Origin: Streptomyces huasconensis
GTDB taxonomy: Bacteria; Actinomycetota; Actinomycetes; Streptomycetales; Streptomycetaceae
Assembly (NCBI GenBank): GCA_004010275.1
Contig: RBWT01000017.1
Coordinates: 1-61,867, forward strand
DNA length: 61,867 nucleotides
Reading direction: 5' to 3'
Positions 28,901-37,105 of the stretch are shown piece by piece. The translations under genes were made by a program, and so were the position numbers. Each line of letters opens with the position of its first letter. The stretch's first letter is position 1. The notes beneath the pieces were generated by a model. The model was not told the DNA's origin and did no database searches. It was given only the letters and a program-made list of their open reading frames with translations.

Positions 28901-29726
28901 CGATCACCGGCACGAGATAGACCACGGCCAGGGAGAAGAGCGAGCCGGTGTAGTCGCCCGCGAGGAAACGGCCGATCTCCCGCACCGTCGGCGGCCTCGC
29001 CCGGCCCGCGGTCGCCTTCACATGGCGCGGCACCAGGCGCCGGAAGACCAGCCAGCCCAGCGGGATCACCGAGACGAGGATCGCGGCGACCCACGAGACG
29101 AAGACACCCGCGGTGGGGATCGCCGCCGCCATCGCGATGAGCAGCACCAGCTTGGCCACGGAGAAGGCGGTGGTGCCGACGGGCACCCACAGCGCGTTGC
29201 GCAGCCCGGTCAGCACACCGTCCTGGAGGGTCAGCACCGACCAGGCCACGACGGCGAGGACGAACCCGACGCCGTGCACGGGCCCGTGCAGGAAGCGGTA
29301 CGAGGGCCCCCACAGGTCGAGGGTGAGCAGGAAGGCCCCGGCCGCGAGCGCCACCGCCACCGAACTGCCCGCGTAGGTACGGAAGATGAGGCGGCCGGTG
29401 GCGCGGCCCGCGATCGGGATGAACCGCGCCAGCGCACCGGTCAGCGTCACGGCGGTGAGCCCGGCGAGGAGCTTCATCGCCGCGATCGCCGCCGAGCCCT
29501 GGCCGACCGCCGACTCCGAGTAGTAGCGGGCGGCGGCCAGCCAGAAGCCGACGCCGAGCACACCGGAGATACCCGTGTTGAGCATCAGCGCGTAGGCGTT
29601 GCGGAACAGCGGGCTGCCGCCGCCCGCCCCCGGCAGGCGGATGCCGCGCGGCCTGCCGGACGGACCGGACGGCGTCCGCCCCCCGGCGTCGGCGGAACCG
29701 GCCTGGGCGGTGGTCGTGTCAGACAC
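25988..29726 (-). CDS. Polysaccharide flippase fused to a second polytopic membrane domain, frame broken
   Basis: This protein has about 1245 residues. Residues 1-440 are a Wzx/MATE-like flippase with 12-14 membrane segments (GISGVLGVGFWLAAARYYSESAV, AYFYITTTIGGTVNLLAVNMG). A hydrophilic linker of about 130 residues rich in Pro, Ser and Glu follows. It contains two WALR motifs and repeated PSQ/SEP units. The second half has 10 or more membrane segments and a large extracytoplasmic loop, like a GT-C glycosyltransferase or polymerase; I cannot name it. The linker has no stop or start, so one protein is likely. Breaks lie near 27997 and 26852. The GTG at 29726 overlaps the deacetylase stop by 8 bases. 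Confidence 0.75.
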
Positions 29727-30525
29727 GGGAACGGATGGCCTTCCGGCGGACCTGTCGGGCTCGGCGGACCACGGCGTACCCCTTGGTCAGGGCGTGGTCC
29801 CTGGCGAACGTACGGGTGATCGCGCGGCCCTCCACGAGGCGCTCGAACTCCTCGTCCCCGGTGGAGCGGCGCACGGTGACCCGCCGCAGAGCGTAGGGCC
29901 CCTGGGCGCGGCGGGCCAGACGGTTGCCGACGGCGAGCGACTGCGCGAACCCCGCCTCCCGCACCCGGCCGCGCACCCGGCGGCTGGAGTAGCCGTACGG
30001 GTACGCGAAGGAGGCGGGCGGGGCGCCCAGCTCGTCGGCCACGATGTCCCGGCAGCGGCCCAGCTCGGTCCGCAGCTCCTCGTCGCCGAGCTGGTCGAGT
30101 TCGGGGTGGGTGTGGCTGTGCCCGCCGATCTCGGTGCCCGCGGCGGCCAGTTCGCGCACCTGGCCCCAGTCGAGCATGAGGTCGAGGCCGCCCCCGGTGT
30201 CGTGCTCCCCGCGCAGCCAGCCCGTGGAGACGAACAGGGTGGAGGCGAAGCCGTGCCGGGCGAGCACGGGCAGCGCGTGGCGGTGCACGCCCTCGTAGCC
30301 GTCGTCGAAGGTGATCAGGACGGGGCGGTCGGGCAGCGGACCGCCCGGTGAGCGCCAGGCCGCGGCCAGTTGAGCGGTGGTGAGCGGGGTGAACCCCCGC
30401 TCACCGAGCACCTCCATCTGGCGGGCGAACACGTCGGGCGCCACCGACAGGTCGTGCGTCGCCGCGTTCGGCAGCCGCGCGACGGAGTGGTACATCAGGA
30501 TCGGCACGGGTCTGTCGTCGCTCAT
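29719..30525 (-). CDS. Polysaccharide deacetylase (NodB/CE4)
   Basis: This intact 268-residue enzyme has the NodB motifs in order: TFDDGYEG with the catalytic and metal-binding Asp pair, GGHSHTHPELDQL with two metal His, and YPYGYSSRRVRGRVREAGF. It lacks a signal peptide, so it acts inside the cell or is exported by another route. It should remove N-acetyl groups from an amino-sugar polymer or lipid-linked intermediate. The ATG overlaps the upstream GT2 stop (ATGA at 30522-30525), and its stop overlaps the flippase start, so it is translated as part of the operon. Confidence 0.87.
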   Translation of the reverse strand: MSDDRPVPILMYHSVARLPNAATHDLSVAPDVFARQMEVLGERGFTPLTTAQLAAAWRSPGGPLPDRPVLITFDDGYEGVHRHALPVLARHGFASTLFVSTGWLRGEHDTGGGLDLMLDWGQVRELAAAGTEIGGHSHTHPELDQLGDEELRTELGRCRDIVADELGAPPASFAYPYGYSSRRVRGRVREAGFAQSLAVGNRLARRAQGPYALRRVTVRRSTGDEEFERLVEGRAITRTFARDHALTKGYAVVRRARQVRRKAIRSRV

Positions 30526-31508
30526 GGGGCCGCCCCCTCGACGGCGGAGAACGTGGCGGCTCCCCTGCGCGCGCGGACGCTCCCGGCCACGAACCCCCCG
30601 GCCGCGGCGGCGACTCCCGCCACGATGGCGCCCGCGCGGCCCGCGCCGCCGGGCGCCCGAGCGACGGCGTCGCGCAGGACCGCGGCCCACCCCCGCGGGC
30701 AGCACCCGTGTGGTGTAGCGCCGCTCGGACTCAAGGCCCTTGCCCGCGCCGACGCTCCGGGCCACCAGCGCCTTCGAGAGGCCCTCGGCGTACGCCCGCG
30801 TACGGAAGTAGGGGAACCGCTCCCGCACGGCGGGGCACCCGGTGGTGGATCTCCGCGCGGTCGTCGACCAGGAGGACCGCGTCCGGCCGGGCCCGGGTGA
30901 GGCGGATGCAGAACTCCGTCTCCTCGCAGCCCAGCGGCCGCCTGTCGCCGTCCCTGCCGATGCCGGTCGCGAAGCCGCCCGCGATGTCGAAGGCGGAGCG
31001 GCGGAAGGAGGCGTTGCCCCCGAGGACGTTGCGCACCCGCGCGCGGCCCTCGGGGTGCCCCTTGTACGTACAGCCGACGACCCAGTCGAACTCCTCGGGG
31101 AACCAGGCGGGCCGCCGCCCCGACTCCCACACGGGCAGGGTGCGCCCGCCGACGGCGAACACCCGCGGGTCCTCGAACCCCTCGGCGAAGTGGCGCAGCC
31201 AGTCCGGCTCGGCGACGGCGTCGTCGTCGAGGAGGGCGGACGGGGCCGCGTGCGGCGGCGATGCCGGTGTTGCGGCCCGCCGAGAGGCCGCGGGGGCCCG
31301 CGTTGGCGAGCACCCGCACCTCCCCGGTCGCCGCGCACTCCTTGTACTCCCCGGTGAGGCGGTCCAGGAGCGAGGCGTTGTGGTCGACCACGAGCAGCGT
31401 CTCCAGGGCCGTCCGGGACTGCGCGCGCACCGATGAGACCGCCGCGAGGATGTCCTCCCAGCGGTCCTCGGTGTACACGCAGATGACGACGGATATGTCC
31501 GTGCTCAA
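30522..31508 (-). CDS. GT2 glycosyltransferase, frame broken
   Basis: This product of about 328 residues has an N-terminal GT-A domain: ISVVICVYTEDRWEDILAAV, GLSAGRNTGIAAARGPV, a DDD-type metal motif obscured by a break near 31250, and CEETEFCIRLTRARP. The C-terminus has one hydrophobic segment (GAIVAGVAAAAGGFVAGS), which suggests membrane attachment. Breaks near 31250, 30835 and 30705 split it. The TTG start at 31506-31508 overlaps the upstream stop (TTGA), with GGGAGAGG six bases before it. It likely transfers a sugar in exopolysaccharide repeat-unit assembly. Confidence 0.82.
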   Translation of the reverse strand: MSTDISVVICVYTEDRWEDILAAVSSVRAQSRTALETLLVVDHNASLLDRLTGEYKECAATGEVRVLANAGPRGLSAGRNTGIAAARGPVRPPRRRRRRRAGLAAPLRRGVRGPAGVRRRRAHPARVGVGAAARLVPRGVRLGRRLYVQGAPRGPRAGAQRPRGQRLLPPLRLRHRGRLRDRHRQGRRQAAAGLRGDGVLHPPHPGPAGRGPPGRRPRGDPPPGAPPCGSGSPTSVRGRTPRASRRRWWPGASARARALSPSGATPHGCCPRGWAAVLRDAVARAPGGAGRAGAIVAGVAAAAGGFVAGSVRARRGAATFSAVEGAAP

Positions 31509-32338
31509 GACACCTCTCCCTGGCCCTTGCCGAAGGGAAGGCCCCGGGTGCCCCTGCGCCGGGCGCCGCCGCGTCTGCGGCCGGAGCGCTCGGCGAGGAT
31601 CACCTTCAGTACGCGGATGCCGTCCCGGACGGCCCTGAGGTTGCTGGCGCCGTGAATCCGCAGGTACTCGTGGCTCGGGATCTCCTGCACCTTGAGCCCG
31701 GCCTTGACGACCCGGATGTTCATCAGGGTCTCGACCTCGAACCCGGTGCAGTCCAGCTCGATCTTGTCGAGGCAGTGCCGCCAGAACGCGTTGTAGCCGT
31801 AGCACAGGTCGGTGTAGCGCGCGCCGAACTTGGCGTTGACCACGGAGCACAGGACGTGGTTGCCGAGCTTGCGGATCGGCGTCATGTCGTCCGTGCCGCC
31901 GCCGTTGGCGAACCGCGAGCCCTTGGCGAAGTCCGCGCCCGAGACGAGGGCGGAGACGTAGGAGACGATCTCCTGGCCGTCGGCGGAGCCGTCCGCGTCG
32001 ACCATCACGATGATGTCGCCCGTGCACGCGGCGAAGCCGGTGATCAGGGCGTCGCCCTTGCCCCTGCCGAGCTGGCGGACGACCTTCACGTCCGGCCGCA
32101 GCTCGCGGGCGACGGCCACCGTGTCATCGGTGGAGTTGCCGTCCACGAGGACGACCTCGTGTATCCACTCGGGCAGTGTCTTGAATACGTAGGGAAGATT
32201 CTCCGCTTCGTTCATCGCCGGTATCACCACACTCACCGGCGGTGTGATCGCCAAGTGCGTGGAGATCGGGCGGTAGTTCCTGGAGATCTCTTCCAACGGG
32301 TCCTGGCCGGCATCCGCCGGGCGCACAGAAGAAGTCAT
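31505..32338 (-). CDS. GT2 glycosyltransferase, polyprenyl-phosphate sugar synthase-like
   Basis: This intact 277-residue enzyme has the DPM1-like GT2 motifs VSVVIPAMNEAENLP, VLVDGNSTDDTV, the metal-binding VMVDADGSADGQE, and the KGSRFANGGGTDDMTPIRKLGNHV segment. There is no C-terminal membrane domain, only a basic tail (SGRRRGGARRRGTRG). Enzymes like this transfer a sugar from a nucleotide to a lipid phosphate or to the growing repeat unit. It is the first gene of a four-gene unit whose every junction overlaps. The ATG has a weak GGACCACCG site, and a perfect hairpin lies 25 bases upstream. Confidence 0.87.
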   Translation of the reverse strand: MTSSVRPADAGQDPLEEISRNYRPISTHLAITPPVSVVIPAMNEAENLPYVFKTLPEWIHEVVLVDGNSTDDTVAVARELRPDVKVVRQLGRGKGDALITGFAACTGDIIVMVDADGSADGQEIVSYVSALVSGADFAKGSRFANGGGTDDMTPIRKLGNHVLCSVVNAKFGARYTDLCYGYNAFWRHCLDKIELDCTGFEVETLMNIRVVKAGLKVQEIPSHEYLRIHGASNLRAVRDGIRVLKVILAERSGRRRGGARRRGTRGLPFGKGQGEVS

Positions 32339-32674
32339 TTTCGGTGGTCCCTCTCGTCCGGTGGACCGCCCGCCCCCGGGCGGTCCGGTAATTGATCCGG
32401 TTCGAAAGGGGGGTTCTCACCCGAGCATGCCGAAATAGATCTCCGTGCATGCCGGGCGAGCTGGCATCGCGCGGGACGTGACCCGGCCGAAGAGCGATCA
32501 CCGGGCACGGCACCCCCCTACCGCGCCCCGCTTCGGTGCCATCGCGATCTCGAGCCCTCCCCTTGATCGCGTTGCGTGATGGACCGTTGCGGGTGGATGT
32601 ACGACGGTATTGATGATGAAGACTGTATGGCAAGACCTGGAACGCGGCCTCACGTTTCTCATGATGTGGGCAAT
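32339..32674. other. 336-base gap inside the exopolysaccharide locus
   Basis: This gap contains a perfect hairpin (32363-32386) in the leader of the glycosyltransferase operon, two GCATGCCG direct repeats (about 32425 and 32448) and a GC-poor patch from about 32580 that continues into the 3' end of the next gene. It is the probable promoter region of the operon on the minus strand. I see no convincing gene; a short plus-strand frame here is judged non-coding. Confidence 0.5.
32363..32386 (-). promoter_or_regulatory. Perfect leader hairpin before the glycosyltransferase operon
   Basis: GGACCGCCCG (32363-32372) pairs perfectly with CGGGCGGTCC (32377-32386) around a four-base loop. It lies 25 bases upstream of the first start codon on the minus strand. 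It could be an attenuator, an RNA-stability element or the terminator of an upstream transcript. Confidence 0.45.
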
Positions 32675-33807
32675 TTACATTCGGACTGCCCTATTCCTTG
32701 ATTCCTTTCCCAGCGCTCGGATTTCGCCGATCCGCTTGAGCAATTTATCGGCCGGTCCGAAGAATTCCGGCCTGGACAGCACGGTGTTCCGCAGCGCCCG
32801 CACTGGGGCGCGCCGCGCCCGGTGTCCGAGAGCCACCGGGTGGCGCAGCGCCACCCACCCCTCGGACACGGCCAGTTCGCGTGTCTTGAGGGAGTCCTTG
32901 TAGTCCTTCTGGCCGCGGCCGAGGTCGAGGTACGCGATCCCGTCGGCGGCGGCCGCCTCGGCCATGCGCAGGTGCAGGACCAGGCCGGGCGAGTACTTGG
33001 CGAACGCCGGGTCGTACGCGGGGAACCAGCAGGCGAGGACCCGCTCGCTGCGCAGCCCGAAGTGTGCCGCGACCGGCACGTCGGCCGCGTAGAGCACCGA
33101 CAGGACTCCGGCGAACGACCCGGTCCTGGTGTGGAAGAGCCGGCGGACCAGCTCGGTGATCCAGGGGTGTGCGAAGCGGTCGCTGCGTCCTGTCCTGCGG
33201 TACTGCGCCGACTTCCACCCCATCAGGGCGGCCAGGGCCGCGGGGTCGCGCTCGTCGTGGACGTAGCGCACCGCTCCGTGGTCGCGGCCGAGCCGGCGCT
33301 CCTTGGCGAGGGTCGTCCGGGTGAACTTCGGGGAGCGCTCGCGCAGGTGGCCGAGATAGGCGTCGTAGCCCTGGTCGACGTCGATGACGGGGGACGGGAA
33401 GGCGCGGACGCCGCCCCCGGCGCCCGCCTCGAACGGCGCCTGGCCGCCGACCAGGTGATCGAACTCCCACAGCACGAGCCCGCAGGCGCGCAGCAGCTCC
33501 CGGGCGTCCCAGCGGAAGCCGGGGCGGTGCACCAGCCCCTGGCAGTCCGAGACGCCGAGACCGACGGCCCGGCCCACGCCGGTGACGGACCGCTGGAAGG
33601 GGAAGAACGCCGCCGGCTCGCCGTCCTCGCGTACGTGGCGACGCGCACCCCGCGCCGCCCGTGCGCCGTGGCGAGGGCGAACTCCGGGGCGAGGAAGGGG
33701 TTGGCCAGCTCGGGCGCGCCGTCGAGGTGCACCTTGGACTGCAGGGCGGTCCATGCCGCCCGGTCGGCGGCGGTGAGTTCGCCGGGGCGGTGCACGGTGA
33801 TGTTCAC
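32675..33807 (-). CDS. FemAB/BioF2-like acetyltransferase of the exopolysaccharide locus, frame broken
   Basis: This protein of about 377 residues is of the GNAT-like Acetyltransf_6 type. Key blocks are FDHLVGGQAPFEAG, the central AHFGLRSERVLACWFPAYDPAFAKYSPG and DGIAYLDLGRGQKDYKDSLKTR, which is typical of the second half of this fold. Such proteins N-acylate amino sugars or add amino acids in cell-envelope polymers. A break near 33637 joins RVAT to REDGEPAAFFPF. The GTG start is 9 bases from the upstream membrane-protein stop. The last 130 bases are noticeably less GC-rich than the rest. Confidence 0.8.
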
Positions 33808-33816
33808 GTCAGGCGG

Positions 33817-34233
33817 TCACCTTCTCGCCGCACGGCGGCGCGGGCGCCGTGCGGCGGTCAGCAGGAGGGCGAGCGCGCTGAGGCCGGCGACGGCGACGAT
33901 CCCGCCGCGCACCGACCACACCTGCAGCGCCAGCATGGCCTGCGCCACCAGGAGGTTGACCGCGACGGCGCCGGCGACGCAGGCCACGGCGCGGCCCCAC
34001 GGGTCGAGCGAGCGCAGCGCCGCGGTGAGCGCCGCCGAAGGCGCGGCGAGGAGGAAGAAGAGGGTGCAGGGGCCGCGCAGCGGCGAACTCAGGTCGACGA
34101 GCGCGAGCACGGCGCCGACGCCCCCCACGGCGACGGCCGCTCCTGCGAGCAGCGGCGGCAGATCCCCGTCGCGACGCCGACCGGTGCGCCGCCCCGTGTC
34201 CGCCGGCGGTGCCTTGATCCCGATGGTCTGCAT
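33817..34233 (-). CDS. Small membrane protein of the exopolysaccharide locus
   Basis: This intact 138-residue protein has four predicted membrane segments: LPPLLAGAAVAVGGVGAVLAL, LFFLLAAPSAALTAAL, AVACVAGAVAVNLLVAQAML, and GIVAVAGLSALALLLTA. Basic ends (GRRTGRRRDGD and ARRPRRRAARR) flank them. I do not recognise a family. It is the most upstream gene of this minus-strand series, and only 9 bases separate its stop from the FemAB-like start, so it probably belongs to the polysaccharide machinery. Confidence 0.72.
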   Translation of the reverse strand: MQTIGIKAPPADTGRRTGRRRDGDLPPLLAGAAVAVGGVGAVLALVDLSSPLRGPCTLFFLLAAPSAALTAALRSLDPWGRAVACVAGAVAVNLLVAQAMLALQVWSVRGGIVAVAGLSALALLLTAARRPRRRAARR

Positions 34234-34466
34234 TGGCGACTTCGCCCCCCGACGCGCCGGATGCCGGGCTTCAATGTCGCGCAGTCCCCGCGGCCCGTCA
34301 AGGTACGGAGGGGGCGTGCAGGTGTTCCCCTCCCGGCCTCTGTGACGGGGGTGAACTTCCGGTGCTCCCAGGGGAATTGCGCGCCAATTCGTTGACATGC
34401 GCACTATCGACTGGCCGGAGTGCGTGCTACCACGGTCTCGGCGGAAACCCTGCTAAGGGAGGTTCC

Positions 34467-35275
34467 ATGAGATTGTCCCGCATCACGGCATACACGTCCT
34501 CACTCCTCCTCGCCGCCGCCTGCGCCCTCACCGGGGCCACAGCGGCACAAGCGGACCAGAACGCAGCAGCCACCGGCTATGTGGCGCTCGGCGACTCCTA
34601 CTCCTCGGGCGTCGGCGCCGGCAACTACGACAGCGCGAGCGGCGACTGCAAGCGCACCAAGCGCGCCTACCCGGCACTCTGGGCGGCCGCGAACTCACCC
34701 TCCAGCTTCACCTTCGCGGCGTGCGCGGGCGCCCGTACGGGTGATGTTCTGACGAAGCAACTGGGCTCGCTCGGCTCCGGAACGGGCCTCGTCTCGATCA
34801 CCGTCGGAGGCAACGACGCGGGCTTCGCCGACGTCATGACGACGTGTGTGCTCCAGTCCGAGAGCAGCTGCCTGGCCCGCATCGCCCAGGCGCGCGCGTA
34901 CGTCGACTCCACACTCCCCGGCAACCTCGACAAGGTCTACTCGGCGATCGACGCCAAGGCTCCCTCCGCCCGCGTGGTGGTGCTCGGCTACCCCCGCTTC
35001 TACAAGCTGAACGGCTCCTGCACGAGCGGCCTCACCGAGCGCGAGCGGGCCGCCATCAACGACGCGGCCGACTACCTCAACACCGCCACCGCCAAGCGCG
35101 CCGCCGACCACGGCTTCACCTTCGGCGACGTCACCCGCACCTTCACCGGCCACGAGATCTGCTCGGGCAGCGCGTGGCTGCACAGCGTGAACTGGCTCAA
35201 CATCGGCGAGTCCTACCACCCCACCGCCGCCGGACAGTCCGGTGGCTACCTCCCCGCCTTCACCTCGGCGGCCTG
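34467..35275 (+). CDS. Secreted SGNH/GDSL lipase
   Basis: This intact 268-residue secreted esterase has a signal peptide ending near TAAQA. SGNH blocks are in order: GDSYSSGVGAGNY with nucleophile Ser44, SFTFAACAGARTGDV with the block II Gly, SITVGGNDAGF with the block III Asn, and GESYHPTAAGQ with catalytic His251. Six cysteines should form three disulfides. It resembles the S. rimosus extracellular GDSL lipase and S. coelicolor SCO1725 from memory. AAGGGAGG precedes the ATG. It ends just before a 15-bp hairpin terminator. Confidence 0.92.
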
Positions 35276-35284
35276 ACCCAGGCC

Positions 35285-35320
35285 GGCCGTGGGAGGGGCC
35301 GTACCGCCCCTCCCACGGCC
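35285..35320. terminator. Perfect 15-bp hairpin between convergent genes
   Basis: GGCCGTGGGAGGGGC (35285-35299) pairs perfectly with 35306-35320 around a six-base loop, starting 10 bases after the lipase stop. It can end transcription from both the lipase and the opposing kinase gene. Confidence 0.88.
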
Positions 35321-36438
35321 GCTCGAGTCCGTCGTCACCGCCGTCGTCACGACTGACCAGTGCGTACGTGAGTCCGCCGAGGGCCAGTGCCAGTGCGATG
35401 AGCCCGGCGATCAGGACGGCCACCGTACGGCTGCGACGCGCCGGATCGGTCGGACCGGTCGGCCCCGTCGTCGTGGTTTCTGGGGCGGCGGGGGCGGGCG
35501 GCGTGGCGCCGGACGACGAGCCTTCGGTCGTGGCGGTCGGCGAGTGGGGGAGCGGGGTCCCGGTGGCCGGGGTTCCGTTGTTCGGGGTCCCGGTGTTCGG
35601 GGTCTCGGGGGTGAGCGGTCTGCCGCCCGAGACGACGAGCCGCAGATCGCGCTCGGCGTCGGAGCGGCCGGCATCCGCTCGGCCGGGTCCTTGCGCAGCA
35701 GACCCACGATGACGGGGGTGAGCGGCCCCGCGGCGCGCGCGGGCGGCGCCTCCTCGTCCGCGACCGCGCGCAGCGTGCCCAGCGGAGTGTCCCGGCGGAA
35801 CGGCGAACTGCCCTCGACGGCGGTGTGGAGCAGCACACCGAGGGACACAGATCGACGCGGGACCGTGGGGCCGCCCCAACACCCGCTCCGGCGCCAGGAA
35901 CTCGGGCGAGCCGACGGCCTCGCCGGTCACCGTCGGCGCGGAACCGCCCCCGACCGTCGCGATGCCGAAGTCCGTGAGGACCACGCGGCCGTCATTGGCG
36001 ATCAGTACGTTGCCGGGCTTGACGTCGCGGTGCAGACCCCGGCGTCATGGGCGGCGCGCAGGGCCGCGAGCACCTCGGCGCCGACGCGGGCGGCGCGCCG
36101 CGGCGGCAGGGCGCCCTCCGCGTCCAGCACGTCGGAGAGCGAGAGGCCGCGACCAGCTCCATCACGATCCACGGGCGGCCCTCCTGCGTCGCGACGTCGT
36201 GGACGGTGACCACGTTCCGGTGGGGGATGCGGGCGGCGGCCCACGCCTCGCGCTCCACGCGGGCGTAGAGCCGGTCGGCCTCGCTCGCCGGGAGCCCGGC
36301 CGGGGCGCGCACCTCCTTGACGGCGACCTCGCGCCCGAGCACGTCGTCCCGGGCCCGCCACACGGTGCCCATGCCGCCCTCGCCCAGCGGCGCCAGGAGG
36401 CGGTACCGCCCGGCGATCACACGCTCTGGCCGACTCAC
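35321..36438 (-). CDS. Serine/threonine protein kinase, frame broken, 3' end uncertain
   Basis: This Hanks-type kinase has all core motifs: glycine loop GEGGMGTVWRA, catalytic Lys in EVAVKEVRAP, HRDVKPGNVLI, DFGIATV and PEFLAPE. A Thr/Pro-rich linker follows (PETPNTGTPNNGTPATGTP), then a single membrane segment (TVAVLIAGLIALALALGGLTYALV). Breaks near 36150, 36041, 35860 and 35671 scatter these over three frames. The frame with the membrane segment runs through the terminator without a stop, so another indel probably hides the end; the left limit is approximate. The GTG at 36436-36438 (VSRPERVIAGRYRLL) is the likely start. Confidence 0.82.
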
Positions 36439-36712
36439 GGGGCGCCCCCATCCGCAGCGGTGCGATGCTCCACAAACGTAGCAACTGCCCGGAGCCATGA
36501 CGACAGGTGAGATAGCCCACGCGGCAGGCCATGGACCGGAGTGACGCCGGGCTGTATGTCCAACTCACCCTGCAATCAACCGTATTCGGAGTGTAATCGT
36601 CAACCCCCTTGTGGGGGAGGTGAATCCCGTGACCGGGATACGCGTGTGTGAGGACGGGGCGATAGGGTTAACCTGCCCTGGGCCGGGTGCCCTCGTACGG
36701 GTGGGGAGTGAC

Positions 36713-36982
36713 ATGGAACAGATAACGGTGCGCAGCAGGGCGCGTGTCCCTGCGATCACTTGCGGGAGCAGCGCGAGCAGCTCGCGCCTCGACCGTCACC
36801 TCTCGGTGCTGGGCGGCCCTGCCGTCCCGCAGCGTGAGGCGCACGAGGCGACGCTGCTGATGCGTGAGCTCACCTCACGTGACGCCGTGCATGCCCGTAG
36901 CAGCAGGGGCTCTCGAGTGAGGCACGTCTCGCTCTTCGCGCCGCTGCGCAGGCTGCGGCGGTCGCTTTTCGGCGGACGCTGA
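36713..36982 (+). CDS. Small basic protein of 89 residues
   Basis: The product starts MEQITVRSRARVPAITCG, contains a Ser-rich turn followed by LDRHLSVLGGPAVP, and ends LRRLRRSLFGGR. It has many Arg residues, one Cys and no membrane segment. I recall similar uncharacterised proteins in other Streptomyces but know no function. The ATG follows GGGGAG with good spacing. An AT-richer leader with GGGTTAACC lies about 45 bases upstream. It stands alone between the kinase and the ISP-type gene and is followed by a short hairpin with a T-containing tail. Confidence 0.65.
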   Translation: MEQITVRSRARVPAITCGSSASSSRLDRHLSVLGGPAVPQREAHEATLLMRELTSRDAVHARSSRGSRVRHVSLFAPLRRLRRSLFGGR

Positions 36983-37006
36983 CCACGGGTGGTCCCCGGG
37001 ACTGAG

Positions 37007-37023
37007 CCGCCGCTCCGCGGCGG
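37007..37023 (+). terminator. Short hairpin after the 89-residue protein gene
   Basis: CCGCCG (37007-37012) pairs with CGGCGG (37018-37023) around CTCCG, followed by atctttc. It lies 25 bases after the stop. Confidence 0.5.
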
Positions 37024-37105
37024 ATCTTTCCCACCCACCCGCTCACCCTCCTCCCCTGTCACGTGACACGCGGTCACGTGGTACACGCGTCACGACTCAC
37101 GCGGC

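Noticed and set aside
32610..32903. A 97-residue plus-strand frame in the GC-poor patch
   Set aside because: It overlaps the 3' end of the FemAB-like gene antisense, has no good ribosome site, and becomes Arg-rich where GC rises.
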